DNA of 64,000 nt from Halomonas piscis (GTDB lineage Bacteria > Pseudomonadota > Gammaproteobacteria > Pseudomonadales > Halomonadaceae): NCBI RefSeq assembly GCF_031886125.1, contig NZ_CP119391.1:496001-560000 (forward strand), written 5' to 3'. Shown in pieces: positions 37,518 through 45,268 of this stretch. Below the pieces are notes generated by a model. The model saw only the letters and a program-made list of their open reading frames with translations, was not told the DNA's origin and did not search any database. Made by a program: the position numbers and the translations under genes. Positions within the stretch are counted from its first letter, which is position 1. Every line of letters starts with the position of its first letter.

Positions 37518-37612
37518 CGCCAGGGCTGCTACGCTTGGCGTACGGCACGTCTTTTGCCGGCCACCTCTTGCTTCCCGCTCTGCCCGCGACATCGGAGACC
37601 CGCCGTCAGCTA

Positions 37613-37891
37613 CCTCTCCCTGAAGGGAGAGGCTTGTGAAAGCAAGCCCGGCTGACCAGGGAAAGCGGTAGTCAACCCGCTACGTTGGTAACAGGTCGCC
37701 AAGACCCACCCCGCCGTGCTTCCTCAGCGGCGGGCTCTGGAAGGTCAGGATCATGCTGGCGCAAGGTAAAACGCCGAAGGTCTTGATCGCTGCCGTCAGG
37801 CAGGAGCCGGTTATCGACATTCCCGAGGGGAGACGGATCGAACGATCCGCGACACCAGGCCCGTAAGGGCATTAACACAGGAGAAAATCGC
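37613..37891 (+). ncRNA. omega RNA of IscB (HEARO-type)
   Basis: 279 bp directly before iscB, with successive stems: CCTCTCCC/GGGAGAGG (37613-37632), GCTTG/CAAGC, AGCGG/CCGCT (37665-37683), CCCGCCG/CGGCGGG (37710-37734), CGGATCG/CGATCCG (37834-37849) and GCCC-GTAA-GGGC just before the start codon. IscB guides are known to lie at the 5' end of this RNA and to derive from DNA flanking the element, here the phosphatase side (before 37613). The scaffold extent is approximate. Confidence 0.75.
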
Positions 37892-39259
37892 ATGGCGGTT
37901 TTCGTATTGGACAAACAGAAACGGCCCCTGATGCCGTGCAGCGAGAAGCGCGCCCGGTTGTTGCGGGAACGCGGTCGCGCTGTGGTGCATAAGCGCTATC
38001 CGTTCACGATCCGGCTCAAGGATCGGGTGGAGGGTGACACCCAGCCGCTGCGACTCGGCATCGACCCCGGCAGCAAGACCACCGGGCTGGCGTTAGTGCG
38101 CGAGGATGCCGAGGATCGTCACGTGCTGTGCCTGTTCGAGCTTGTCCATCGTGGCTTTCAGATTCGCAAGGCGCTGGAGCAGCGCCGAGCCTTTCGTCGC
38201 CGTCGTCGCCGTCAGAACCTGCGCTACCGGGCGCCACGCTTCAACAACCGCACCCGACCCAAGGGCTGGCTGGCTCCCAGCCTGCGGCACCGTGTCGATA
38301 CCATCACGGCTTGGGTGAACCGGCTGACTCGTCTGGCGCCGGTCACTGCCATCAGTCAGGAGTTGGTGCGCTTCGATACGCAGAAGCTGGACAACCCGGA
38401 GATCAGCGGTGTCGAGTACCAGCAGGGCTCGCTGCTCGGCTACGAGGTGCGCGAATACCTGCTGGAAAAGTGGGGGCGCGAGTGCGCCTACTGTGGTGAT
38501 ACCGACACCCCACTGGACGTCGAGCATGTGGTACCTCGTGCTCACGGTGGCTCGCACCGCGTCAGTAACCTGACGCTGGCCTGCCACGCCTGCAACCAGG
38601 GCAAGGGCAACGGCACGCTGGACACTTTCTTCACCACCGACAAGGGGCTCAAGAAGCGACTCAAGGCTAACAACCTGTCGGCGGATGCTCGACAGGAGCG
38701 CGTGCAATGTGAGCTCAAGCGCCCGCTGCGGGATGCCAGCGCCGTCAACGCGACCCGTTGGGTGCTGTTCGGTGCTCTCAAGGCCACCGGTCTGCCGGTG
38801 ACAGCAGGTAGCGGCGGGCGCACCAAGTACAACCGCCAGCGCCTCGGCATTCCCAAGACCCACGCCCTGGACGCCGCCTGCGTCGGCCCAATGGACGCCC
38901 TGCACCATTGGCAGGTGCCGACGCTGACGATCAAGGCCACCGGACGCGGCAGCTATCAACGCACCCGATTGACCCGGCACGGTTTCCCGCGTGGCTATCT
39001 GATGCGGCAGAAGCAGGTGCACGGTTTTCAGACCGGCGACATGGTGAAAGCCATCGTGCCCACCGGCAAGAAGGCCGGCATCCATACGGGCCGTGTCGCT
39101 GTGCGTAAAACCGGCCGCTTCAACATTCAGACCGAGCAGGGGGCAGTGCAAGGTATCTCGCACAAGCACTGCTTGCTGATCCAACGCGGTGATGGCTACG
39201 GCTACCGCCTCACCTCATCCATTCAACCAAAGGGAGGAGCGGGGCAGACGGTGGCGTAA
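37892..39259 (+). CDS. iscB: RNA-guided endonuclease IscB
   Basis: 455 aa. The N-terminal PLMP domain starts AVFVLDKQKRPLMPC. RuvC-I is LRLGIDPGSKTTGLAL (Asp at about 54). An arginine-rich bridge helix follows (RRAFRRRRRRQNLRYRAPRF). RuvC-II is AISQELVRFD. The HNH domain is CAYCG, then DVEHVVPRAHGGSHRVSNLTLACHACN. RuvC-III is KTHALDAACVG. A C-terminal domain with GDMVKAIVPTGKKAGIHTGRVAVRKTG binds the target-adjacent motif. All nuclease residues appear intact. It is an ancestor-type relative of Cas9. GGAGAAAA precedes the ATG. Confidence 0.95.
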   Translation: MAVFVLDKQKRPLMPCSEKRARLLRERGRAVVHKRYPFTIRLKDRVEGDTQPLRLGIDPGSKTTGLALVREDAEDRHVLCLFELVHRGFQIRKALEQRRAFRRRRRRQNLRYRAPRFNNRTRPKGWLAPSLRHRVDTITAWVNRLTRLAPVTAISQELVRFDTQKLDNPEISGVEYQQGSLLGYEVREYLLEKWGRECAYCGDTDTPLDVEHVVPRAHGGSHRVSNLTLACHACNQGKGNGTLDTFFTTDKGLKKRLKANNLSADARQERVQCELKRPLRDASAVNATRWVLFGALKATGLPVTAGSGGRTKYNRQRLGIPKTHALDAACVGPMDALHHWQVPTLTIKATGRGSYQRTRLTRHGFPRGYLMRQKQVHGFQTGDMVKAIVPTGKKAGIHTGRVAVRKTGRFNIQTEQGAVQGISHKHCLLIQRGDGYGYRLTSSIQPKGGAGQTVA

Positions 39260-39329
39260 CAGGTCGCCCTGCGGGCGACGCGCTATCCCTTCCGGCACTG
39301 AAAGTACCGGGTATCCCGCGCAAAATCTG

Positions 39330-39995
39330 ATGATTCGCCTTCACCATCTGGAAAAGTCCCGCTCTCACCGCATCCTCTGGCTGCTGGAAGCCCTTGAGCT
39401 CGACTACGAACTGGTGGAATATCCGCGTAGCGCCGACGGGCTGGCGCCGGAGTCGCTCAGGCGCGTGCATCCGCTGGGCGCCTCGCCGGTGATCACCGAC
39501 GGCGAGCAGACCCTGGCCGAATCCGGCGCGATCATCGAGTCTCTGCTGGCGCGCTACGGTGAGGGCCGCTGCCAGCCCGCGGCGGACGACGCCGCCGGCT
39601 GGGTGAACTACCGCTACTGGCTGCACTACGCCGAGGGGTCGCTGATGCCGCTTCTGGTCATGCGGCTGGTTTTCGGCCAGCTGCCCGCGCAGTCGCCGTG
39701 GCCGGTTCGCCCCGTGGCCAAAGGCATCGACAAGGCCGTCAACCAGCGTTTTCTGGGACCCCGGCTCGAACGGCACCTGGCCCTGATCGAGGCGCACCTG
39801 GCCCGCCACGGCGAGTTTGCGCCGGGCTGGCCAAGCGGGGCGGATATCCAGATGAGCTTTCCGCTGCAAACGCTCGGTCTGACGCGTTCGCTGGACGGCT
39901 ACCCGGCAATTACCGCCTTTCTTCAGCGAGTCGAGGAGGACGCGGCCTGGCAGCGCGTGGTCGAGCGTGCCGGGCCGGTTAGCCTGCCCGGCTGA
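39330..39995 (+). CDS. glutathione S-transferase family protein
   Basis: 221 aa. The thioredoxin-like N-terminal domain has LEKSRSHRILWLLEALELDYELVEY with the catalytic-type serine (KSRSHRI), then GASPVITDGEQTLAESGAIIESLL binding glutathione. The C-terminal domain is helical. The start codon is at 39330, but no Shine-Dalgarno is visible; the IscB element ends within about 10-20 bp, so insertion may have replaced the native leader. Confidence 0.85.
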   Translation: MIRLHHLEKSRSHRILWLLEALELDYELVEYPRSADGLAPESLRRVHPLGASPVITDGEQTLAESGAIIESLLARYGEGRCQPAADDAAGWVNYRYWLHYAEGSLMPLLVMRLVFGQLPAQSPWPVRPVAKGIDKAVNQRFLGPRLERHLALIEAHLARHGEFAPGWPSGADIQMSFPLQTLGLTRSLDGYPAITAFLQRVEEDAAWQRVVERAGPVSLPG

Positions 39996-40023
39996 CGCCG
40001 GGCAGAGGAGGGTGGCGGGAAGC

Positions 40024-40222
40024 TTTCCGCCGCCGGGCTAGCCGGCGAAGCTGCCGGCGTTGATCCACAGGTGCAAGAGGATGCTGACGACATAGCCGAG
40101 GAAAATGGCCGGCATCCAGCGCAGGTGGCCCATGAAGGTGTAGGCGCCGCGCGCCTGCCCCATGACCGCCACGCCCGCCGCCGAGCCGATCGACAGAAGG
40201 CTGCCGCCGACGCCCGCGGTCA
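40024..40222. repeat. 199-bp tandem duplication, distal copy
   Basis: Identical to 40223-40421 and directly adjacent to it. It copies the last 61 codons of nhaD plus 14 bp beyond its stop. This copy lies outside the gene. The unit is not a multiple of three (199), so the fusion frame is broken and the intact gene ends in the proximal copy. Confidence 0.95.
40038..40222 (-). pseudogene. duplicated 3' fragment of nhaD
   Basis: The distal copy keeps the last 61 codons of nhaD (TAGVGGSLLSIGSAAGV through LHLWINAGSFAG and stop). It has no start codon or upstream part of its own. An open frame to 40292 exists only because it runs out of frame through the proximal copy. It is a by-product of the duplication. 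Confidence 0.85.
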
Positions 40223-40421
40223 TTTCCGCCGCCGGGCTAGCCGGCGAAGCTGCCGGCGTTGATCCACAGGTGCAAGAGGATGCTGACGACATAGCCGAGG
40301 AAAATGGCCGGCATCCAGCGCAGGTGGCCCATGAAGGTGTAGGCGCCGCGCGCCTGCCCCATGACCGCCACGCCCGCCGCCGAGCCGATCGACAGAAGGC
40401 TGCCGCCGACGCCCGCGGTCA
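40223..40421. repeat. 199-bp tandem duplication, proximal copy
   Basis: Contains the true 3' end of nhaD (stop at 40237-40239) and 14 bp beyond. It is a direct repeat of 40024-40222 with no mismatch seen. Confidence 0.95.
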
Positions 40422-41709
40422 GGGTGATCAGCAGCCAGTGACCCTGGGACATGTCCGGCTCCATGGTCAGCACCGCAAACATCACCGGGATGTTGTCCAC
40501 CAGAGCGGAGAGCGCGCCCAGGGTGACGTTGGCCGAGGTGGCGTCCCAGCCGCCGTACAGAGCCTCGGAAAGCAGGCTCAGGTAGCCCATGAAGCCAAGC
40601 CCGCCGACGCACATCACTACGCCGTAGAAGAACAGCAGCGTATCCCATTCGCTGCGCGCCACCCGGCTGAAGATATCGAACGGCACTACGCTGCCCAGCT
40701 GGGCGAGCTTTTTCTGGTCGCCCCGGCGGCTGTAGCGTTCGCGCTTGCGCTCAAGCGAGCGCGGCAGGCTCTGGCGCAGGAAGTAGCCGAAAAACTGCAG
40801 GTAGCCAAGCCCGGTCATCATGCCCAGCACCGGCGGCAGCCCCAGCAGCATGTGGCAGGTAACGGCGGTGGCGATGGTCAGCAGGAACAGCAGCACGATG
40901 CGCCGGGCGCCGCGCTTGAGCCAGACGTCTTCCTGGATGCTCGACGGTTTGTCGCTTTTGATGAACAGGCTCATGATGATCGCGGGAATCAGGAAGTTGG
41001 CCAGCGCCGGGAAGAAGAGGGCAAAAAACGTATGGAACTCCACGATGCCCGCCTGCCACACCATCAGCGTGGTGATATCGCCGAACGGGCTGAAAGCGCC
41101 GCCGGCGTTGGCGGCCACCACCACGTTGATGCAGGCCAGGTTGATGAAGCGCTTGTCGCCTTCGGCCACCTTGGTGATGACGGCGCACATCAAAAGCGCC
41201 GTGGTCAGGTTGTCGGCTACCGGCGAGAGCACGAAGGCAAGCCCTCCGGTCAGCCAGAACAGCGAGCGATAGCTGAAGCCCTTGAGCAGCATCCACGAGC
41301 GCAGCTTGTCGAACACCCGGCGCTCTTCCATGGCGTTGATGTAGGTCATCGCCACCAGCAAAAACAGCATCAGCTCGGTAAATTCCAGCAGCGTGGTGCG
41401 AAACGCCTGCTCGGAGGCCGCGGACATGCCGTTATTGACGTACACCCAGCCGATCAGCGCCCAGATGATCCCCGCGGCCACCAGCACCGGCTTGGACTTG
41501 CGCATGTGTAACTTTTCTTCGGCGATGACCAGCATGTACGCCAGGACAAACACGGCGATGGCCAGCATGCCCACGCGGGTCTCGGTCAGGTCGAGCGCGC
41601 CGTTCATGGCGTGGCCGGGCAGGCTGACAAGAAGCAGGGGGATAGTCAGCAAAAAAAGCCAGCGGCGAAAAAATCGCGGCTGGCCGGATGCTGCGTATAG
41701 CTTGGGCAT
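40237..41709 (-). CDS. nhaD: NhaD-family Na+/H+ antiporter
   Basis: 490 aa with about 12 hydrophobic segments and an N-terminal signal-like helix (RWLFLLTIPLLLVSLPGHA). NhaD features are FVLSPVADNLTTALLMCAVI and VVVAANAGGAFSPFGDITTLMVWQAG, typical of the ion-transporter superfamily core. It exchanges Na+ for H+, which suits a halophilic or alkaliphilic host. The ATG at 41709 has AAGGAA upstream, preferred to a TTG at 41739. Its 3' end is duplicated just downstream. Confidence 0.93.
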   Translation of the reverse strand: MPKLYAASGQPRFFRRWLFLLTIPLLLVSLPGHAMNGALDLTETRVGMLAIAVFVLAYMLVIAEEKLHMRKSKPVLVAAGIIWALIGWVYVNNGMSAASEQAFRTTLLEFTELMLFLLVAMTYINAMEERRVFDKLRSWMLLKGFSYRSLFWLTGGLAFVLSPVADNLTTALLMCAVITKVAEGDKRFINLACINVVVAANAGGAFSPFGDITTLMVWQAGIVEFHTFFALFFPALANFLIPAIIMSLFIKSDKPSSIQEDVWLKRGARRIVLLFLLTIATAVTCHMLLGLPPVLGMMTGLGYLQFFGYFLRQSLPRSLERKRERYSRRGDQKKLAQLGSVVPFDIFSRVARSEWDTLLFFYGVVMCVGGLGFMGYLSLLSEALYGGWDATSANVTLGALSALVDNIPVMFAVLTMEPDMSQGHWLLITLTAGVGGSLLSIGSAAGVAVMGQARGAYTFMGHLRWMPAIFLGYVVSILLHLWINAGSFAG

Positions 41710-41935
41710 GATGACGGTTTCCTTAGGCGTGGTCGTCAAAGAGGAGGGGTGAATAAGTAAATCGGCATTTTACCAGTTCGCGGAGGGGCGCTATATAGAA
41801 CAAAAGTGAGGCAGATCAGGGAAGCGTCAATTTTCCTGCCGTGCCAGTTTTTCCCGCCGAGCCCGTTCTTCCTGCTGAGAGGGATAGAAAAGCCCAGGCC
41901 GGGCGATGGAGGCTGGCGGCAATGAAGCTGAGGTT

Positions 41936-41963
41936 TTGTCGCGCATGCTAGCCAGCCTATAAA
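41936..41963 (+). promoter_or_regulatory. rpsT promoter
   Basis: TTGTCG (41936-41941), 16 nt, TATAAA (41958-41963). It gives a leader of about 195 nt before rpsT, a length consistent with translational self-regulation known for S20, though no motif could be assigned. The rest of the 456-bp gap (41710-42165) shows no convincing gene; a minus-strand frame at 41736-42107 has no supporting start site. Confidence 0.6.
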
Positions 41964-42165
41964 GCGCGTGATAGACTGCGCCATCCTCTCAGACATGCCC
42001 GTATCGACAGGTGGCCAAGCGGCCCTGTCGACCTTTTTGGCGAACGGCGGTCTGCAAGCCTCGCAGGCCGGCCGTGTCGCGGATGTCACGTCGCTACAAA
42101 GCGGCAACTATCGCGTTAAACCGTTGTCGTTGAACGGCAACCCTATTTCTCCAAGGAGATACCCA

Positions 42166-42432
42166 GTGGCGAACAGCAAGCAAGCCCGCAAGCGCGCCCT
42201 TCAGGCCGAGAAGCGTCGTGCCCTGAGATCCAGCCAGCGCACCATGGTCCGCACTTACGTCAAGCGCGTGCTCAAGGCCGTTGAAACCGGCGACCACGCC
42301 AGGTCCATGGAAGAGTTCCAGAAGGCGCAGCCGATCATCGACCGCATCGCCGACAAGGATGCGCTGTCCAAGAAAAAGGCCGCGCGCCTGAAAAGCCGCT
42401 TGAACAAGCGCGTCAAGGCACTGGCGGCGTAA
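42166..42432 (+). CDS. rpsT: 30S ribosomal protein S20
   Basis: 88 aa. ANSKQARKRALQAEKRRALRSSQRTMVRTYVKRVLKAVE is characteristic. It begins with GTG at 42166, with AAGGAG 8 nt upstream. Non-ATG starts are also known for S20 in enterics, where they take part in autogenous control. It is basic and helical. Confidence 0.96.
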   Translation: MANSKQARKRALQAEKRRALRSSQRTMVRTYVKRVLKAVETGDHARSMEEFQKAQPIIDRIADKDALSKKKAARLKSRLNKRVKALAA

Positions 42433-42447
42433 GCCGGCAGACGCCTG

Positions 42448-42475
42448 AAAAAAACCGGCTGCGGCCGGTTTTTTT
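42448..42475 (+). terminator. rpsT terminator
   Basis: ACCGGC-TGCG-GCCGGT stem flanked by A7 and T7, 16 bp after rpsT. Confidence 0.9.
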
Positions 42476-42535
42476 ATGTCTGACCCGCCGGCGGATGCGT
42501 TCGGCGGGCGGCGCAATCGGCGTGGAACAAAAGCC

Positions 42536-44116
42536 ATGAGCACGCAAACATCGGCAGACGACAAGACTTCACCGCCGGCGCGCAAGGGGCTGATGGGCTC
42601 GGGGCTGATGGTCAGCACCATGACCATGCTCTCCCGGGTCATGGGGCTTGTGCGCGACGTGGTCATCGCCACGCTGCTGGGCGCCGGCAGCGGGGCGGAT
42701 GCGTTTTTTGTCGCCTTCAAGATCCCCAACTTTCTGCGCCGGCTGTTCGCCGAAGGGGCGTTCAACCAGGCGTTTGTGCCGGTGCTGTCGGAATACTCCG
42801 CCCGGCGCGCCCGAGAGGAGGTGCGCGAGCTTTTGAACGCGACCGCCGGCAGCCTGGGGGCGGCGCTTGCGCTGCTCACCGCGGTCGCCGTCCTTGCCGC
42901 GCCCTGGCTTGCCTGGCTGTTTGCCCCGGGCTTTGGCCGCGACCCGGAAAAGCTGGCGCTGACGGTGGACATGCTGCGGCTGACGTTTCCCTATCTGCTG
43001 CTGATTTCGCTGACGGCGTTTGCCGGCAGCGTGCTCAACACCTGGGGGCGCTTTGCGGTGCCGGCGTTCACCCCGGTGCTGCTCAACCTCTCGCTGATCG
43101 GCGCGGCGCTGTTCTTGACCCCGCTGATGGAGGTGCCGGCCATGGCGCTGGCCTGGGGGGTGCTCATTGCCGGGGCCGTGCAGCTGACCTTTCAGGTGCC
43201 GTTTCTAGCGCGGCTGGGACTTTTGCCGGCCCCCTGGCCGAACTTTGCCCACGACGGCGTCAAGCGCATCCTGAAGCTGATGGCGCCGGCGCTTTTTGGC
43301 GTCTCGGTCGCCCAGATCAACCTGCTGCTGGATACGGTGCTCGCCTCCCTGTTGGCGGGGGGCAGCGTGTCCTGGCTTTATTATTCCGACCGCCTGGTGG
43401 AGCTGCCGCTGGGCGTGTTCGGCGTGGCCATCGGCACGGTGATTCTGCCGGCGCTCTCCCGCCGCCATGCCGAGCAGTCAACGGCGCATTTTTCCGCCAT
43501 GCTCGACTGGGCCGTGCGCATGGTGCTGCTGCTGGGGCTGCCGGCGGCGCTGGCGCTTGCCGTGCTTGCCGAGCCCTTGTTGATTACGCTGTTCCACTAT
43601 GGCGCCATGACCGAGCAGGACATTCACATGGCGGCCATGAGTCTGCGAGCCTATGCGCTGGGGCTGCCGGCGTTCATGCTGATCAAGGTGCTGGCGCCGG
43701 GTTTTTTTGCCCGGCAGGATACCAAGACGCCGGTCAAGGTGGGCATGGTCGCCATGGTGGCCAATATGGGCTTCAACCTGGCGTTGATCTGGCCGCTGGC
43801 CCACGCCGGGCTGGCGCTGGCCACGTCGCTGTCCGCGTTTCTGAACGCCGGGCTGCTGGCCTTTTTGCTGCGCCGTCAGAACGTGCTGGTGCTCCAGCCC
43901 GGCTGGGGGCGCTTTGCCGCTCAGCTGCTTGGCGGATGCGCGCTGATGGTGGCGGTGCTCGGGCTGCTGGTGCCCGGCGTGGCGGCCTGGTTTGACGCCG
44001 AGCTTGGCTGGCGAGCGGCCTGGGTGGCGCTGCTGGTGGCAGCCGGGGCCGGCGCCTACTTTGCCTGGCTGGGGCTTTTGGGGCTGCGGCCCGGGCATCT
44101 GCGCATGGGCGGCTAG
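42536..44116 (+). CDS. murJ: lipid II flippase
   Basis: 526 aa MviN/MurJ membrane protein with about 14 helices. The N-terminus has LMVSTMTMLSRVMGLVRDVVIATLLGAGSGADAFFVAFKIPNFLRRLFAEGAFNQAFVPVLSEY, the highly conserved family block with a functional arginine. It moves lipid II across the inner membrane for peptidoglycan synthesis. The ATG at 42536 is the family start. It is followed by ribF, as in many gammaproteobacteria. Confidence 0.95.
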   Translation: MSTQTSADDKTSPPARKGLMGSGLMVSTMTMLSRVMGLVRDVVIATLLGAGSGADAFFVAFKIPNFLRRLFAEGAFNQAFVPVLSEYSARRAREEVRELLNATAGSLGAALALLTAVAVLAAPWLAWLFAPGFGRDPEKLALTVDMLRLTFPYLLLISLTAFAGSVLNTWGRFAVPAFTPVLLNLSLIGAALFLTPLMEVPAMALAWGVLIAGAVQLTFQVPFLARLGLLPAPWPNFAHDGVKRILKLMAPALFGVSVAQINLLLDTVLASLLAGGSVSWLYYSDRLVELPLGVFGVAIGTVILPALSRRHAEQSTAHFSAMLDWAVRMVLLLGLPAALALAVLAEPLLITLFHYGAMTEQDIHMAAMSLRAYALGLPAFMLIKVLAPGFFARQDTKTPVKVGMVAMVANMGFNLALIWPLAHAGLALATSLSAFLNAGLLAFLLRRQNVLVLQPGWGRFAAQLLGGCALMVAVLGLLVPGVAAWFDAELGWRAAWVALLVAAGAGAYFAWLGLLGLRPGHLRMGG

Positions 44117-44208
44117 CCGCGGGGCCTACAAGGCGGCGCGCGGTGCGTTATAATCTCCGATTTGGGCGCCGGAAAGCGTATTCGGCAACGATCAAGGGCT
44201 TGAGTGGT

Positions 44209-45261
44209 ATGCGCGTCATACGAGGTTTGCACAATTTACAGGCGTCCCACCGGGGTTGCGTGGCAACCATCGGCAACTTCGACGGCGTGCACCGCGGCCA
44301 TCAGGCCATTTTGCAGCAGTGCCGCGAGCACGCCGCGCGCCTGGGCGTGCCCCTGGCCGTGGTGGTGTTCGAGCCCCAGCCGCGCGAGTACTTTGCCGGA
44401 GACCAGGCGCCGCCGCGGCTGACCCGGCTGCGCGAAAAGGTGCGCCTGCTGCGCCGCCACGGCGTCGACCAGGTGCTCTGCCTGCCGTTCAACGAGGCGC
44501 TGCGCAGCCTCACCGGGCGCGAGTTCATCGACCGGGTGCTGCTCGCCGGCCTCGGCGTGCGCCACCTGGTCGTGGGCGACGACTTTCGCTTTGGCTGCGA
44601 CCGCCAGGGCGACTTCGCCCTGCTGGAAACCGTGGGCCAGGCGTGCGGCTTTGGCGTCGAGCATACTCGCAGCTTCGAAATAGAGAACGAGCGCGTCTCC
44701 AGCACCCGGGTGCGCACCCTGCTTGCCAGCGGCAACTTCTGCGCCGCCGCTCGGCTGCTGGGTCGGCCCTATACCCTGGACGGGCGAATCGTGCGCGACC
44801 AGCAGCTGGGCCGCACCATCGGCGCGCCCACGGCCAATCTTCCGCTGCTGCCGCGCCCGCTTGCGCTGCGCGGCGTGTTTGCCGTGGTGGCCGAGCGGGA
44901 AAACGGCGAGCGCTACCGGGGCGTGGCCAACGTCGGCTTTCGCCCCACGGTGGGCAGCACCCGGCCGATGCTTGAAGTCCATCTGTTTGACTTCAGCGAC
45001 GATCTCTACGGCCAGCGGATGACGGTTTACCCCTGTGCGCGGCTGCGCGGCGAGGTCAAGTTCAACGACTTTGCCGCGCTCAAGGAGCAGATCGCTCGGG
45101 ATCAGGTGAGCGCCCGGCGCTACCTTGCCGCTGCCGCCATCGATGACGACAGCGCGCTACCCCTGGCCTCGGCCCCGCTCGGCGGCGAAGCGGCCGGCTC
45201 CCACTCTCCCCCTTTTGATTCTTCCTCGGCGGGTAGTGCCGCCGACGCTAACGACGGCTGA
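44209..45261 (+). CDS. ribF: bifunctional riboflavin kinase/FAD synthetase
   Basis: 350 aa. The FAD-synthetase (adenylyltransferase) domain has [17 protein letters not shown] and later [14 protein letters not shown] and [12 protein letters not shown]. The kinase domain contains [13 protein letters not shown] and [12 protein letters not shown]. The ATG at 44209 fits the family start. The C-terminal 30 residues are serine- and alanine-rich and not conserved. It is 7 bp before ileS. Confidence 0.95.
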   Translation: MRVIRGLHNLQASHRGCVATIGNFDGVHRGHQAILQQCREHAARLGVPLAVVVFEPQPREYFAGDQAPPRLTRLREKVRLLRRHGVDQVLCLPFNEALRSLTGREFIDRVLLAGLGVRHLVVGDDFRFGCDRQGDFALLETVGQACGFGVEHTRSFEIENERVSSTRVRTLLASGNFCAAARLLGRPYTLDGRIVRDQQLGRTIGAPTANLPLLPRPLALRGVFAVVAERENGERYRGVANVGFRPTVGSTRPMLEVHLFDFSDDLYGQRMTVYPCARLRGEVKFNDFAALKEQIARDQVSARRYLAAAAIDDDSALPLASAPLGGEAAGSHSPPFDSSSAGSAADANDG

Positions 45262-45268
45262 CCGGACT

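Larger units (their letters stand above)
37600..39320 (+). mobile_element. IscB (IS200/IS605-like) non-autonomous element
   Basis: An omega RNA, the iscB gene and a right-end structure lie between a complete phosphatase gene and a GST gene. The right end has a perfect hairpin GTCGCCC-TGC-GGGCGAC (39263-39279) and an imperfect one CCGGCACT-GAA-AGTACCGG, as expected for subterminal hairpins of this class. No tnpA is present, so the element would depend on a transposase in trans. The exact ends are not fixed; no target-site duplication is expected for this family. Confidence 0.65.

Noticed and set aside
40162-41511. 449-aa open frame opposite nhaD
   Set aside because: It is a histidine/glutamine-rich antisense shadow, with no ribosome site and no family.
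41736-42107. Minus-strand 123-aa frame between nhaD and rpsT
   Set aside because: It overlaps the rpsT promoter and leader, has an arbitrary composition and no upstream ribosome site.
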